Shown here: positions 43,601 through 54,987 of the stretch, piece after piece
Layout: each line of letters starts with the position of its first letter
How positions within the stretch are numbered: the stretch's first letter is position 1
Source of the DNA: Auricularia sp. M13
Lineage: Eukaryota; Basidiomycota; Agaricomycetes; Auriculariales; Auriculariaceae
Length of the DNA: 64,000 nt
Direction of reading: 5' to 3'
Assembly (NCBI GenBank): GCA_037042915.1
Contig: CM073193.1
Location: 7,006,001 to 7,070,000, forward strand
Notes under the pieces: generated by a model
Seen by the model: the letters and a program-made list of their open reading frames with translations, nothing else
Database searches by the model: none
What the model was told of the DNA's origin: nothing
Position numbers and translations under genes: made by a program

Positions 43601-45498
43601 GCCGATGCAGGCGCTGCAGAGGTCGTAGTCTTCGCAATCGACGCATTTGTTGCGCTCGCCGACGATGTCATCCTGGCACTTGTCACAGCGGACATTGCGG
43701 TGCACGGCAGGTGGCGCGTTCGGGTCGACCTGGTCGAGGGGCACGTCGCGACCGATGATCCACTCGTGCTGCATCTGTGCAGCGAAAGATGCGCTCACGG
43801 GAGAGGGCACAATGTTGGCACGGAGGACCTCGGGAACTTCGATGGAGCGGAACGAATGCTCGTCAGCATGGACGTTGCTCCTGTCGTGGCACCTGCTACA
43901 CTGCAAAGGATCGTCAGACAAAGCAAGCATGAGTCGGCCGGCGAGACGCACGAGATCGTAATTGACGCAGTCGTTGCACTTGTAGCGGATGCCCCTGACG
44001 CTGGAGCCGCAAGCGTCACACCAAACACCGTGATGAACCGGCTGAGCGTCGGGAGGAGTTGGGCGCGCAGTTGGGGCCCTGGGCTCAGGCGCGGTGTGGT
44101 CGCGGATGTCGTCCATCTCGTCTCCAAAGGTATCGCTGACGACCTTGGTGAAGTCGCGGAGGAAGTTGTTCACGATGCCTTTAATTTCGCGCTTTGAGGC
44201 GTCCACAGTGCAGCAAGAGTCGGCTGCGGAGTCCGCAGTCGTCACCGATTTGCCAGGTTTTGACTCGAACGCGTGTTCCATGGCTGCTGCGGGCGAATGG
44301 TCAGTTTCCCGTGGGTGTGGCGCGACTGCGCCGACGGCTTACCTCCGGTAGGGACCTGGGACTGCGACTCAGTCGCTGCGTCAATGTCCATTGCAACTGG
44401 TGCCGATACCGGAATTGTCTGCGGGACCGATGGGAGCTGAATCGGGAACAGAGCCTCGCTGGTGGGGGCGGGGATGGGCGCCGACCTCTCGAACGCATCC
44501 TCGGAGTCGTCGAGAGCAGGGACGAAATACTGGGTCTCTGGTTCGTCGTCGCTGCTGAAGTCGAGGAAGCGCGGGACGGGAGAGTCCGAGGGGCTGGGCA
44601 CGCGATAGCCTCTGTTGCTTGGTCCGGCGCGGGGTGACTTGCTCCTGCCGCGGGCTCCATGGCGACCGCCCGGGACGTTGTGGGAGTGACGGTCGCCGTG
44701 ACGGTGGGCGTGGAAGCCGAACTTGTGGTGGGCGTGCATCCACGGTGGGCGGTGGCCGTCGGGCGTCGGCAACGGGAGGCCGCGGGGATGGTGATGGTGG
44801 TGAAGGTGGCGACCCGGCGAGACGGCGCGGCGGGGCTTGGCCGGAATGCCGCCGTGGTGGTGCCTGTGCGAGCGGCGAGGGAACGGCGGAGGCGGCGGCG
44901 GCGATGGTGGCGGCGCGGGCGGGGACGGAGCCCGATGCGGCGGCGGCGGCGGCGGTGGCGGCGGCGGGGGAACGTGGTGCCTGGGCGGCGGCGGGGGGAA
45001 GAAGCCCGGGATGTGCGGGCCGTCGAGCAGGTCGAAGAGCGGCGGGCCCGGGGCCGGCGGAGGCGGTGGCAGCCAGGGCGAGAAGTGACTCGGACCAAAG
45101 GGATTGTCGACGCCGAAGAGCCCCGGCTGGTCGCGCGGCGGGCGCTGGGGCGGGTTGTCGACGACGGAGAAGCGCAGCAGGGCCGCGTGCTGCTGGCTGG
45201 CGGGCTGGGCGCGCACCCAGCCGGCGGCGGCGTCGAGGGCGGCCTGGTCGTCGATGCGGGCGTCGAGCAGCATGGGCAGGCTGGCGCCCCAGAGCGTGAT
45301 GTAGACGTGCTCGAGGTGGAAGTCGACGGCGAGCGGGAAGACACGGCGGATCTGGGGGTCATGCTGGGGTCAGACTCAGTAGCCACAAGACGGCCCCGGC
45401 CAACTCACCTGGGTGCACAGCTCGTCGTAGGTCGGGAAGTGGGTCGGGGGCGTCCGGAACTTGCGGAGCTCGCCGCGGTAGTCGGCCTTGACAATCAT
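40607..45498 (-). CDS. NBR1-like selective autophagy receptor (PB1, four ZZ fingers, FW domain, LIR)
   Basis: About 1,400 residues. The start at 45498 gives a PB1-like domain (MIVKADYRGELRKF, ...FHLEHVYITLWGASLPML). A long Pro/His/Ser-rich spacer follows (FFPPPPPRHHVPPPPPPPPP). Four ZZ zinc fingers come next: WCDACGSSVRGIRYKCNDC, RCDKCQDDIVGERNKCVDC, TCDLCDSRVIGVRWKCLDC and TCDSCGVAINGVRYKCMHAN. Between the second and third lies a predicted coiled coil. The exon at 42460-40997 has two copies of RRMTQEEVRRLFEQ and ends in the NBR1 Ig-like (four-Trp) domain: FPPGAEFVKSWLMANEGSTA, PGRYIGFWRLSDGLGNFFGH. The last exon is acidic and ends DGDDYVVLYDSASADEA, a good Atg8-binding LIR. No UBA domain is seen. 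Role by family: linking cargo to Atg8 on autophagosomes. The exon joins between the zinc fingers are approximate. Confidence 0.85.
40637..40651 (-). other. LIR / Atg8-interacting motif codons
   Basis: Codons for Asp-Tyr-Val-Val-Leu preceded by Gly-Asp. This matches the [W/F/Y]xx[L/I/V] consensus with acidic residues before the aromatic one, close to the C-terminus of the NBR1-like receptor. Inference from the consensus; not tested. Confidence 0.55.
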
Positions 45499-45673
45499 GC
45501 TTTGGCGACGGCGGCGGCGGCGGCGACGAGGGACGGGACGGGACGGGTGAGCAGCAGGAGATGACGAAGCCCCAATCGGCAATTCGCGGCGCCCTCGGCT
45601 TTATCGCCAACAGGTTTGCCTCCGCCCGTGTTCCCAGCGTCTGGCCGCGGCATGGGCTGCGTCTCTTGCCCGC

Positions 45674-46876
45674 ATGCCGCTGCCCCCCGAGCTCTGCGAC
45701 CGCGTCATCGACTTCCTGCACGACGACCGCGATGCCCTGCGCGCCTGTGCGCTTGTATGCCGCCAGTGGGCGCCGGCCAGCAGACACCATCTCTTCGCCG
45801 CCGTCACCGTCTGCCAGGACGCGGACGACATCGCCAGCAGCGACCGCACGGCCATCCTCTTTGTCCGCTTCTTCCGCATGCTGTCCGCCAACCGCGACCT
45901 GCTCCCGCACTTCCGCGACGTCCGCATACACCGCTGCCACAACGAGCTCGCCACCCGCGCCCTGCGTCTGCTCGCGCCCTCGCGCGCCCGCGCCCTGCAT
46001 ATTGCTGCCCTGCCCGACATATTCTCAGAAACGCCCGTAGACCTCGCGCTCGCCCGCGATTTCCCCCATCTGCGCTCGCTGTCGCTGGCCTACGTGCTCT
46101 TCGAGACGCTCGACGAGCTCGTCGCACAGATCAACCCGCTGCCCAACCTCGAGACGCTCGAGCTGCGCCATGTCTACATTAAAATCCCCCACAGCGGCCT
46201 CCCGCGCACATGGCAGCCGCCGCGCCACCCAGGCGCAGTCGACCGACTCCCCCCGCGCTTCCCGCGCTGCAACGCTCGTCTCGTCCTCAGCGACTACTCG
46301 GCCGAGTCCTCGCTCGCAGCCCTCTGGCCCTGGCTCAACGCCGCAGCGCCCGCCCTCAGCGTCGTCTCGCTGCACGCCGACATCCGCGACGGCAAGCGCA
46401 TCCTGCCCAAGTTCCTCCGCGCCCACGCCCACGCCCTCACCTCGCTCTCGCTGCGCATACGAGACCGCGGCGAGGAGGCCCCCGACGTCGTCCCCCCAGC
46501 ACTCGCGCTATGCACGCGTCTCGAGCATCTCACCCTCCAGATCGCCGTCAGCTGCGTCCGCGACCCCAGCCTTCCACCGCCCGTGTTCGGGAGCGACTTT
46601 GTGCTCGCTATCGCGTCCAGTCTGCCCTTCCTGCCCGGACGGCTGCGCGCCTTCCGGCTCTCACTCCTTGACGTGCGGGATGAGCGCCAGTTCCAATGGG
46701 AATCCCTGGACCGCCTCCCTTGGCCGGACGACTGTTCGTGTGCTATCGATCTCACGTTTGATACTTTAGGCATACCCCCTGCTTCTCTGTCGCAGAAAAT
46801 GGGCGCCGAGCGGTTGTTGAAGCACTCGCTGAGAACGATGATTAGCCGCGGCCTTCTCCAGATAAGTGTCGAATAA
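45674..46876 (+). CDS. F-box-like protein with leucine-rich C-terminus, single exon
   Basis: 400 residues, intronless. MPLPPELCDRVIDFLHDDRD and ALRACALVCRQWAPASRHHL form a textbook basidiomycete F-box at the N-terminus, with LFAAVTV after it. Leucine-rich segments follow (FPHLRSLSLAYVLFETLDEL, LPNLETLELRHVYI, LSVVSLHADIRDGKRILPKF, LTSLSLRIRDRGEE, LEHLTLQIAVS). The start at 45674 immediately precedes the box. Presumed Skp1-binding substrate adaptor; substrate unknown. It diverges from the NBR1-like gene, with 175 bp between starts. Strong GC3 bias produces long antisense frames, which I leave out. Confidence 0.85.
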   Translation: MPLPPELCDRVIDFLHDDRDALRACALVCRQWAPASRHHLFAAVTVCQDADDIASSDRTAILFVRFFRMLSANRDLLPHFRDVRIHRCHNELATRALRLLAPSRARALHIAALPDIFSETPVDLALARDFPHLRSLSLAYVLFETLDELVAQINPLPNLETLELRHVYIKIPHSGLPRTWQPPRHPGAVDRLPPRFPRCNARLVLSDYSAESSLAALWPWLNAAAPALSVVSLHADIRDGKRILPKFLRAHAHALTSLSLRIRDRGEEAPDVVPPALALCTRLEHLTLQIAVSCVRDPSLPPPVFGSDFVLAIASSLPFLPGRLRAFRLSLLDVRDERQFQWESLDRLPWPDDCSCAIDLTFDTLGIPPASLSQKMGAERLLKHSLRTMISRGLLQISVE

Positions 46877-47969
46877 CGCTTTTACGACCTTGGATTCACG
46901 GGATTCACGTTCTCTCTCTCTGCTTGCTGTCGGGTTATCCTTTGCATATCTCACCCATGTTGTACTTGTATGCTACGCTATCTCAAATCCTACGTTTTAG
47001 ACTGTCGAGCCCGACTGCCACCTTCCCCATGCGGCAATGCCCGGTCGTTTGGTGCGGATTGCAGACGCCCAACTGCAATGCCTCCTGATTCCACATCTTC
47101 AAACGTTCACACAGCTTGTGCTTGGACCGCGCAGAGCACCTCGTGGCCCACAAGGGCGCTTTTCTCGACTCCGATCCCTCTGGACGCCCGTGACTCGTCC
47201 GGCGACAAGCCAGCACGTACAGTTGACTATTCTCGGGGCCGTTACTGTGCTGGCGTACTACATTCTGGCCCATACAGAAGCCTACGCATACTGCGCAGCT
47301 GCTGGCCAAGCTAGCTGGATCGTAATGAAGATAATCATACGGTTTGGCCAAAGGAGTCCCAAGGTCCCGAGCAATCGACCTCCAGTATCAGACGCCCGCA
47401 GGAATCCTGAACCCCGCTCTGTGGCGACATTTCAAGCAGCTTGTTCGGTTCTCTGAGTCTTCACATACAGGAATAGACTGAGACTCGTTCCGTCCTCTCC
47501 GCGACACCGACAACGTGCTGCTCGCGTGGGCGCTTCAGGAACATCTCCACCCTCCGTTGGGCAGTTCATGCTTCTCAAATCGAGATTGCAGCCTTATTTC
47601 GCCGCTGCAGCTTTGCACGCCCGAATTCTCGGATCTTCTGGGAGGGTCATGAGGCCAAGCCATCTCCGAGCGCGGGCTTCCCCACGTCGTCCCCGCGCCC
47701 TTGCCACCGAGGTTCTGGCATGAGAAACACTCAGTAGCAGGTGGCCCAGAGGATGCGTGTTCTGTTTCTACGGGCACGTGCGCGCGTTCGTGGTTCCGGG
47801 TGCGGACGACCGTTCGGGGCATCCCGGCCGCGCGCGGACTGTCCTCGGTGGCTGGTGGTGCAACGCTGGCGAGGGACGCGGTATTCTCGCGCGCCGCGTA
47901 TAAAGGGCGCATGATGGCCCGGCTGATGAGGGCGTTGCGTCGTACGTCCGTCGTCCCACCACTGGCATC
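46877..47969. other. 1.1 kb intergenic, esterase promoter at right end
   Basis: No supported gene; several motif-free frames up to 169 codons overlap. The right end is the promoter of the acetylxylan esterase. Confidence 0.5.
47899..47904 (+). promoter_or_regulatory. TATA box of the acetylxylan esterase gene
   Basis: TATAAA inside GCCGCGTATAAAGGGCGC, 66 bp before the ATG at 47970. The perfect match and usual fungal spacing make it the best core-promoter element in the window. Strong TATA boxes are common for regulated secreted-enzyme genes. Confidence 0.7.
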
Positions 47970-49308
47970 ATGGTCTCCTTCAAATCCGCTCTCGCCGCGC
48001 TGCTTGCCGTCGCTGGCGTCCATGCCGCTCAGAATCAGCTGCAACAGGTGCGTACTTGACAGTACTGTAATGCCCGCCAGTTTCTAACGAGGGGCGAAGG
48101 TTACGGGTGTCTCGCCCAATCCCAACAACGTCGGCTTCTACCTGTACCGCCCGACGCGTGTGGCTGCCAAGCCGCCGCTGATTGTGGCCATTCACTACTG
48201 CACTGGTAAGAGGAAATATTGAGAGCGGAAGAAGAGTACATATCTGATCTCATTGCGCGACGACAGGATCTGCGCAGGCCTATTTCTCTGGAACGCAATA
48301 CGCCAACCTCGCAGACCAGCTCGGATTCCTTGTCGTCTACCCCGACTCACCGCGTTCCGGAAAGTGCTTCGATGTTGCAACAAACGCGACGCTCACGCAC
48401 AACGGCGGCGGTGACTCGCAAGGCATCGCGTCCATGATCAAATTCGCGATCGCCAACTACGGCGTCGACCCCAACCGCGTCTTCGTCACCGGTACATCGT
48501 CCGGCGCGATGATGACGAACGTCATGATGGGCAGCTACCCAGACCTGTTCCAGGCGGCCTCTGCATACTCTGGTGTTCCCTTCGCATGCTTTGCTGGCCC
48601 CAGCGACTGGAACAGTCAGTGCGCGAACGGGCAGCTCACCAAGACGGCGCAGGCGTGGGGCGACCTCGTCCGCAACGCGTACCCCGGCTACACGGGCCCG
48701 CGCCCGAAGGTGATGCTCTGGCACGGCACGGCCGACACGACGCTGTATTACCCCAACTTCGGCCAGGCTATCCTGCAGTGGACCAACGTCTTCGGCGTCT
48801 CCTCGACCGCCACTCAGACCTTCTCGAACAACCCGCAGGCTAGCTACACCAAGACCGTGTACGGCGACGCGTCGAACCCGCAGGTCATCGGCTACTCGGC
48901 CCAGGGCGTCGGACACACCGTGCCCGTGCACGAGGCCATCGACCTCGACTTCTTCGGTATCACCGGCAGCGGCGCGACGAGCACTGCGTCGGGCTCGACG
49001 ACCTCCGCTCCATCGACGACCTCTGCATCGACGCCAGTCACTCCGACGACCACGACGTCGGCCCCGACCACGACCGCCAACCCGCCTGGCGCGACCGCGC
49101 CTCACTGGGGACAATGCGGAGGCATAGGTGTGCATTTCTCCTGCTCATGGTGTTCCCGCATTGCTGACCAAAGCACGCATAGGCTGGACTGGCCCGACTG
49201 TGTGCGAGGCGCCATTCACATGCACCAAGCAAAACGACTATGTAAGGCAGTCATCCACCTGCAGCAAGTGCTTCGCTGACAGCTTCACAGTATTCGCAGT
49301 GCTTGTAA
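47970..49308 (+). CDS. acetylxylan esterase, carbohydrate esterase family 1, with C-terminal CBM1
   Basis: Secreted serine esterase removing acetyl groups from xylan. Signal peptide MVSFKSALAALLAVAGVHA. The catalytic domain shows QLQQVTGVSPNPNNVGFYLY, KPPLIVAIHYCTG, LGFLVVYPDSPRSGKCFDV and LTHNGGGDSQGIASMIKFAI. The nucleophile elbow is VFVTGTSSGAMMTNVMMGSY (Ser in G-T-S-S-G); the Asp is in LWHGTADTTLYY and the His in GVGHTVPVHEAID. A Ser/Thr linker (SGSTTSAPSTTSASTPVTPT) leads to a fungal cellulose-binding module, [33 protein letters not shown], completed across two introns with the stop at 49306-49308. Four introns in all. The family match to fungal CE1 acetylxylan esterases is strong; feruloyl esterase is the less likely alternative. 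Confidence 0.92.
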
Positions 49309-49629
49309 GTACGCGGCCGGAGGCTTCAATTATTCAGGATCGTGTTTATGCATGTGCAATAATGATTCAGAGAATGGCATGGAAGACGCGTGTTGCATTG
49401 CGAATGTATGGGCTATCGGCGAATTAAATCGCACTGAGCATCTGCACAAAAGTATCGGTGAAGGACGTCAAGATGCGAATTTTCGTCCTGGGATGGTATG
49501 CAGATGATATGCTGGTGCATGCCGTCGGCGTCGCGGGATCGGGATCGGCTGACGGTCCTTGTCTCTTTTGTGTGTTCGGGGTTGGTTCCGAACCAAGCTC
49601 TCGCCCGTACCGTCACGACGCTGAGCAGC
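49309..49629. other. intergenic, SIN3 upstream region
   Basis: 320 bp between the esterase stop and the SIN3 ATG. The SIN3 frame is open upstream to an ATG at 49498, but the added residues (MQMICWCMPSASRDRDRLTV) are not like Sin3, so the ATG at 49630 is preferred. No other feature. Confidence 0.5.
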
Positions 49630-52600
49630 ATGGAGCCAGAAGCCGCGCGCGCGCCCGCTTCTGAAGGCCTGCCCGCTGCCGTGCCCGATGCCCAGCTCGA
49701 TAATATCAAGCAGGAACCCGTGCCTTCGGCGACGAGCCACCTCGCGCTGCACGCTCCCGGACCGCATACAGCGCCGCGCTCTTCGGCCCATAGCAGCGCC
49801 AGCCCGCAGCCCCGCCAGCCCGCACCCCGGCGCACTCCCAGGTCGGACAAGCCGCCGCGCGCGTCGCAGGCTAATGCCGCCAACGTCGCCACCGCGGGCC
49901 AGACGCCGGGCGCGGACGATGGGCCTGCGCGGCCGCTCAACGTTACGGATGCGCTCACGTACCTGGACGACGTCAAGGCGCAGTTCATCGACGACCCTGG
50001 CGTCTACAACCGCTTTCTGGACATCATGAAGGAGTTCAAGACGGAGCAGTGCGTCGTTAGCCACATTTCAGCCAGCCAGCTCATACTGACTTTCGCCAGG
50101 CTCGACACGCCAGGCGTCATTGAGCGCGTCTCGACGCTCTTTGCGGGCCATCCAAGGCTCATCCAGGGCTTCAACACCTTCCTGCCCGCCGGCTACCATA
50201 TCGAGTGCTCGACCGACCACGGAAACACTATCACCGTCACGACGCCCACCGGCACACAGACGACACACACCGCGCAACCATTCCTACCCCACGGCGCACA
50301 GCAGGCAGTTGATCTTCCTCCCGTGCCCTCGCCTGTGCCGCCCTTCCTTCCGCCCACGGCAACTCATCTGGCTTCTGCCCTGCCCCCGGGCTCGCCATCG
50401 ACTCACGCTAACCGAGGTGCAACCGTCCTCAGCAATATGCAGACTCGGGATACGAAGCAACCTCCCCAGCAGGCAGAGTTTGGTCACGCTATCGCGTTCA
50501 TAAACAAGATCAAAGCTCGCTACGGCCACGATCAAGACGTCTACAAGACATTTCTCGAGATTCTGCAGACTTACCAGGCCAAGCAAGGCAAGAGCGTACC
50601 AGAAGCGGTACGTATCAACTGTTTTCTCTTACATAAATTGTCGTCTAAATTCGAGCAGCAACCTTTGAACATATATGCCCAAGTCAAAAAGCTGCTGGCA
50701 GACACACCTGACTTGATCGATGAGTTCAAGCAATTTCTACCGGAGCTGGCAAACGATCCGTCGCTCTGGGATAATGCTAAGGACAAGCCCCGGCGCAAAC
50801 CCGGCGCCTCCGCCACTGCGCAGCCCACCGCTGCAGCGGCTAAACGCAAAAAGCGTGCGGAGAAAGAAGAGCCAACCCGCCCGTCTCCGCAGAAGGTAAT
50901 GAAATCTAAAGATGTCTGAATATGGATTCTCATTCTCCGAAATGTAGAAACCCAAGCATCATCATGCAAAGGATATTTCCCCTCCCTTTCAGCCAGAGCG
51001 CCCAGCGCCTCCGCCTCCTCCACAGCGACAGATTCCATTACCTCCTCTTCCCGCGGGTCAGATCACGCAGCTCCAGCAAGCACAAGGGCACACGGTAGCA
51101 TCCCAAGAAGAACTGCAGTTCTTCGAAAGAATCAAGCGCCATTTCGACGACAGGGCGCAGTACGACGAGTTCCTCAAGTTGCTTAACTTGTTCAGCAAGG
51201 ATATCATCAGCGCAAGGGTGCTCATCGACCGGGCCAAGACGTTCCTTGGCGACTCTGAACTCCTGACACATCTCAAGGTCATGGTCGCCTACAACGACAC
51301 GAAGGCAGAGCCCAATCAGCCACTAGCTCTGACTGACCGAGTACGCGTTGTGGAAGATTGTGGTCCCAGTTACCGTCGCCTGCCACCGGATGTGAGCCAT
51401 TCATATATGGCTTGGCTGGAATTTTGCTGACGATGTCCTATAGCAAGTTGCGCTTGCTTGTTCAGGTCGCGACGAGTTGGCGCGTTCGGTCCTTAACGAC
51501 GAATGGGTATCGCACCCTACCTGGATGTCCGAGGATTCAGTCTTCCAGTCGCACAAGAAGAACCAGTTTGAGGAGGCTCTGCATCGCTCCGAGGAAGAGC
51601 GCCACGAGTACGATTTCCACATTGAGGCTCTTACGCGCACCATCGCCCTCCTCGAGCCCATCTTCCAGAAGATCCTGCACATGAGCGATGCGGATCGATT
51701 GGCATTCAAGCTTCCTGCTGGCCTTGGCGCATCGAGTCCCAGCATTCATTTGCGTATCCTGAAGAAGGTGTACGGCCGCGAGGCCGGAATGGAGGTCGCG
51801 CTCGCTCTTCAGGAAACACCGGGAATTGCGATTCCAGTCGTTCTCCCGCGCTTGAAGCAGAAGGACGAAGAATGGCGCCGGGCTCGTCGCGAGTGGAACA
51901 AAGTCTGGCGCGAAATCGATATTCGCAACTTCTACAAGAGCCTTGATCACCAGGGCATCACCTTCAAGCAGAACGACAAGAAGACAATCACGGCCAAGCA
52001 GCTCGTTCAGCAAATCGAAGCCGCCCGTGCGGAGGCTCCGCGAAGTGCTCGGCCAGGACCACAGCTTCTGTTCGAAATCGCGGATGAGGCCGTGCTGAAG
52101 GACGCGATGAAGCTTGTGTTCTCATACCTCGACCGCGCCAGCACGCCTGGTGGCGTGTTCGGTACCACATATCCGCTTCGGGATGCTCGTCGCTGCGAGC
52201 GTCTGCTGCGCGAAATCGTACCGCTTTTCCTCATGGTGGATATGCGCGAGTTTGACGAAAGCTTCGGCCCTGCACCGGAAGGCGAGGAGGTTATCGTTAG
52301 CGCACCTCAGGACGACGAAGGACTGGACACTGGTGCATCGACGCCGACCAGGAGGCGCCGTGGCGGAGGCACGGGCAGCAACTCGCCGCGCGGGACGCAG
52401 AACGAAGATCTGCCTGCTGGAGACCTGCGCAAGCGACTCCTGACTGTGCAGCATCAAAGCAAGAAACGTGGGGACGGGCAGAGCGCAGCCGAGGACGATG
52501 TCGCAAGCGTCGTGAGCGCCAGTAATGGTGTTGACGCGCAGCCGACCCAGGAGGGCAGTGAATCCGGATCCGGCGAGAAGGAGCGAGTCGACAAGCGCAA

Positions 52601-54249
52601 GCGGAAGGCTGCGGCTCTGCCACCCCCGAGGGTGACCCGCAAGCGGGCTGGTGACGACGTTTGGGTCAAGCATCGACCCGACCAGTCACTCGTCGCTGCG
52701 GGCAAGGACTCCGACCGCGCCGAGTCCCCGCGCACTCGATCGAGAGGTAACAAGGAGAACATACCGACGCCTTCCAACGCAGAGCCATCGAAACGTACTA
52801 CGCCCGCTGGTCGACTGCCGTTCTTTTCAAGTACGCCGTACTACACGCTATTCAGACTGCTGCAGGTCAGTTTTTGTTTTTCCTTCATTTCCACATCAGG
52901 GAATTAACTCCTTCCTTAGATTCTATATGCCCGTTTGCACGCCTGCAAAACGCGCGCGAGGCGATAGCCCGCGACCGAAATATGTCGCATTCTGCGAACC
53001 CTGCTGCTGTAGAGCTTGGCCTGCACGATCCCATCTATGGCCTCGTAGGCTCGCTCGTGTCTCCCGCAACATTGCCCAGCAAAGGCAAGAAGAGCAAGGC
53101 TAACTCTCGCTCTGCCAGTGCAGCGCCTCGGCTCTGATACGCCCGCCGACGACCCTATGGATGTCGACAAGTTAGCCAAGAACGGCTCAAGGAAAGCTGG
53201 CGACACCAGCTCGGGTGTGAACGGCAACGCCGCGCCGCATTTCTACGGCCACTTGCTCGAGCTTTGCGAGAAGCTATTCGGGGGCGAATTGGAGGTGGCG
53301 GCGTTCGAGGAGAACCTGCGCTTTATGTTCGGCACGCAGGCGTATGTAATGTTCACGGTCGACAAGCTCGTCAGTGCGATCGTGAAGCAGGTACGCGGCC
53401 CAACATTGGACACACATGTTCTGCAACTGACAGAGCAACGTAGTTGTATGCTGCTGTGCAGGATGAAAGTGCACCGAGTTGCTCCTCATGTTGCGTCGTG
53501 AGCGCGAGCGCGAAAAGGAAATTCGTCGCAAATACGAAGAGGAAGCCGGCGGTGTGCGCGTGTCGACGTCGCTCGTTCACGAGCGCGATCTCCAGGACCA
53601 AATACGTTACCGCCGCGACGCGGAAATGACGATCGGTGGAGATGAGCCTTTGTTCAAGATCTGTTGGGTGAGTGACTTACACCATCTCGAACGGCTTGGA
53701 TTAACTGGCTGACCCCGTGCAGACCCCGGCACAGAAATTATTGTCTTTCCAGCTCATGAAGAAGCAGGACAAGAGCTTCACGCTTGAGGACCCACCCAAC
53801 GCGCTCGAGCGCTGGATGCAGTACACCGCGTCGTATGTCATGGAGCATCCCACCGAAGACGAGGTGCTGCGACACAGCGTGTCCGAGAGCATGATCACCC
53901 CCACGGCCGATGGCGACGGCGACGATGCCGCGCAGAACAGCGACGCTGACAGCAGCGCGGATGACAGCAGGATCAGGCGGCCGTTTTTGAAGAGGTGCAC
54001 ATCATGTCCCATGCTATGGCATTGGCTTTTACTGATGTCGATGATGCGCCCAGGAACCTGGTTCAAGACAAGGCGCCGCGTAAGAAAGACGGGACCGGCA
54101 CCGAGGTGCGGTTCTGCGTAACGACGTACAAGATGTTCTTCGTGGCCGATAAGGGCGACGTCTTTTGGGTGGAGCGCTCGGCGGGCGATATTCGTGCTGC
54201 TGAGGAGCGCCTGAAGATGCGTTCGGAGGGTTGTAAGCTCCTGTCGTAA
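49630..54249 (+). CDS. SIN3: Sin3 transcriptional corepressor (scaffold of the Rpd3/HDAC complex)
   Basis: About 1,400 residues. A Pro/Ala/Ser-rich start (MEPEAARAPASEGLPAAVPD) is followed by three paired amphipathic helix domains: PAH1 (LNVTDALTYLDDVKAQFIDD, GVIERVSTLFAGHPRLIQGF), PAH2 (FGHAIAFINKIKARYGHDQD, VKKLLADTPDLIDEFKQFLP) and PAH3 (ELQFFERIKRHFDDRAQYDE, FLGDSELLTHLK). A basic/proline linker sits between PAH2 and PAH3. The Sin3_corepress/HDAC-interaction region follows: CGPSYRRLPPDV, CSGRDELARSVLNDEWVSHP, SHKKNQFEEALHRSEEERHE, LKKVYGREAGMEVA. The Sin3 C-terminal domain comes next: YARLHACKNAREAIARDRN, FYGHLLELCEKLFGGELEVA, FTVDKLVSAIVKQ, EPLFKICW. The stop is at 54247-54249. The frame breaks near 53120 between SRSASAAP and SDTPADDPMDVDKLA, probably an indel. 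About ten short introns. Confidence 0.92.
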
Positions 54250-54618
54250 CGGCTGGCTACGTTGTGTACTATTTGACTCTCTACAATCTTGGGTAATTCT
54301 CTGTCTTGCTTTTGGATTATACAGCATCGTCGAACACAGCTATCGAATATCGAATCCTCTTCACCGATTTGATTTAGTCTGAGATGGTCCAGATGAAGCT
54401 GGAAAAATGGTCCGTCCCGATTTCACTTTCTTTCCAGCCTTCGTGTACACTTGGCACCACGAAGGAAATAGTTAATCCGTCAGAGACCGTTGACTACCAT
54501 TGAGCTGATATTTTCAACAGACGACTTGTTGCAAAGTTTGCAGATGAGATGTATAATGATACATATTTACAATAAAACACAGCACAGAGGACAGCGACAA
54601 CCAGGAAGATCTAGAGGC
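54250..54618. other. intergenic between convergent SIN3 and histone H4
   Basis: AT-rich 3' flanks (TGTATAATGATACATATTTACAATAAAA near 54550-54580 on the plus strand). ORFs here are chance. Polyadenylation signals of both genes are presumably inside. Confidence 0.5.
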
Positions 54619-54987
54619 TCATGCACCGAAACCATAGAGCGTGCGGCCGGAGCGCTTGAGCGCGTAGACGACGTCGAGGGCGGTGACGGTCTTGCGTTTT
54701 GCGTGCTCGGTGTAGGTGACCGAATCACGGATGACGTTCTCGAGGAAGATCTTGAGGACGCCGCGGGTCTCCTCGTAGATGAGGCCCGAGATACGCTTCA
54801 CACCGCCGCGGCGCGCGAGACGGCGGATGGCGGGCTTGGTGATGCCCTGGATGTTGTCGCGCAAAATCTTGCGATGGCGCTTGGCACCGCCCTTTCCGAG
54901 ACCCTTTCCACTGTGCAAGGCGTCAGCGTTCAATGCCGCAGTGCAGGCTGCAACTAATAAAACGTACCCCTTTCCACGGCCAGACAT
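54619..54987 (-). CDS. hhf: histone H4
   Basis: Core histone pairing with H3 in the nucleosome. The start at 54987 gives MSGRGKG; a roughly 57 bp intron (GTACGT...TTGCACAG) follows, then [14 protein letters not shown] restores the tail with Lys 5, 8, 12, 16 and 20 in place. The fold matches the universal sequence ([60 protein letters not shown]). The last residue is Ala (FGA) instead of the usual Gly (FGG). Length is about 103 codons, as expected. No H3 gene lies next to it in this window, unlike the divergent H3-H4 pairs of many fungi. Confidence 0.97.
   Translation of the reverse strand: MSGRGKGYVLLVAACTAALNADALHSGKGLGKGGAKRHRKILRDNIQGITKPAIRRLARRGGVKRISGLIYEETRGVLKIFLENVIRDSVTYTEHAKRKTVTALDVVYALKRSGRTLYGFGA

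Noticed and set aside
44619-45564. Long plus-strand frames of 226 and 301 codons
   Set aside because: They are antisense to the Pro/His-rich exon of the NBR1-like gene; Gly/Arg-rich composition is the mirror of that GC-rich code.
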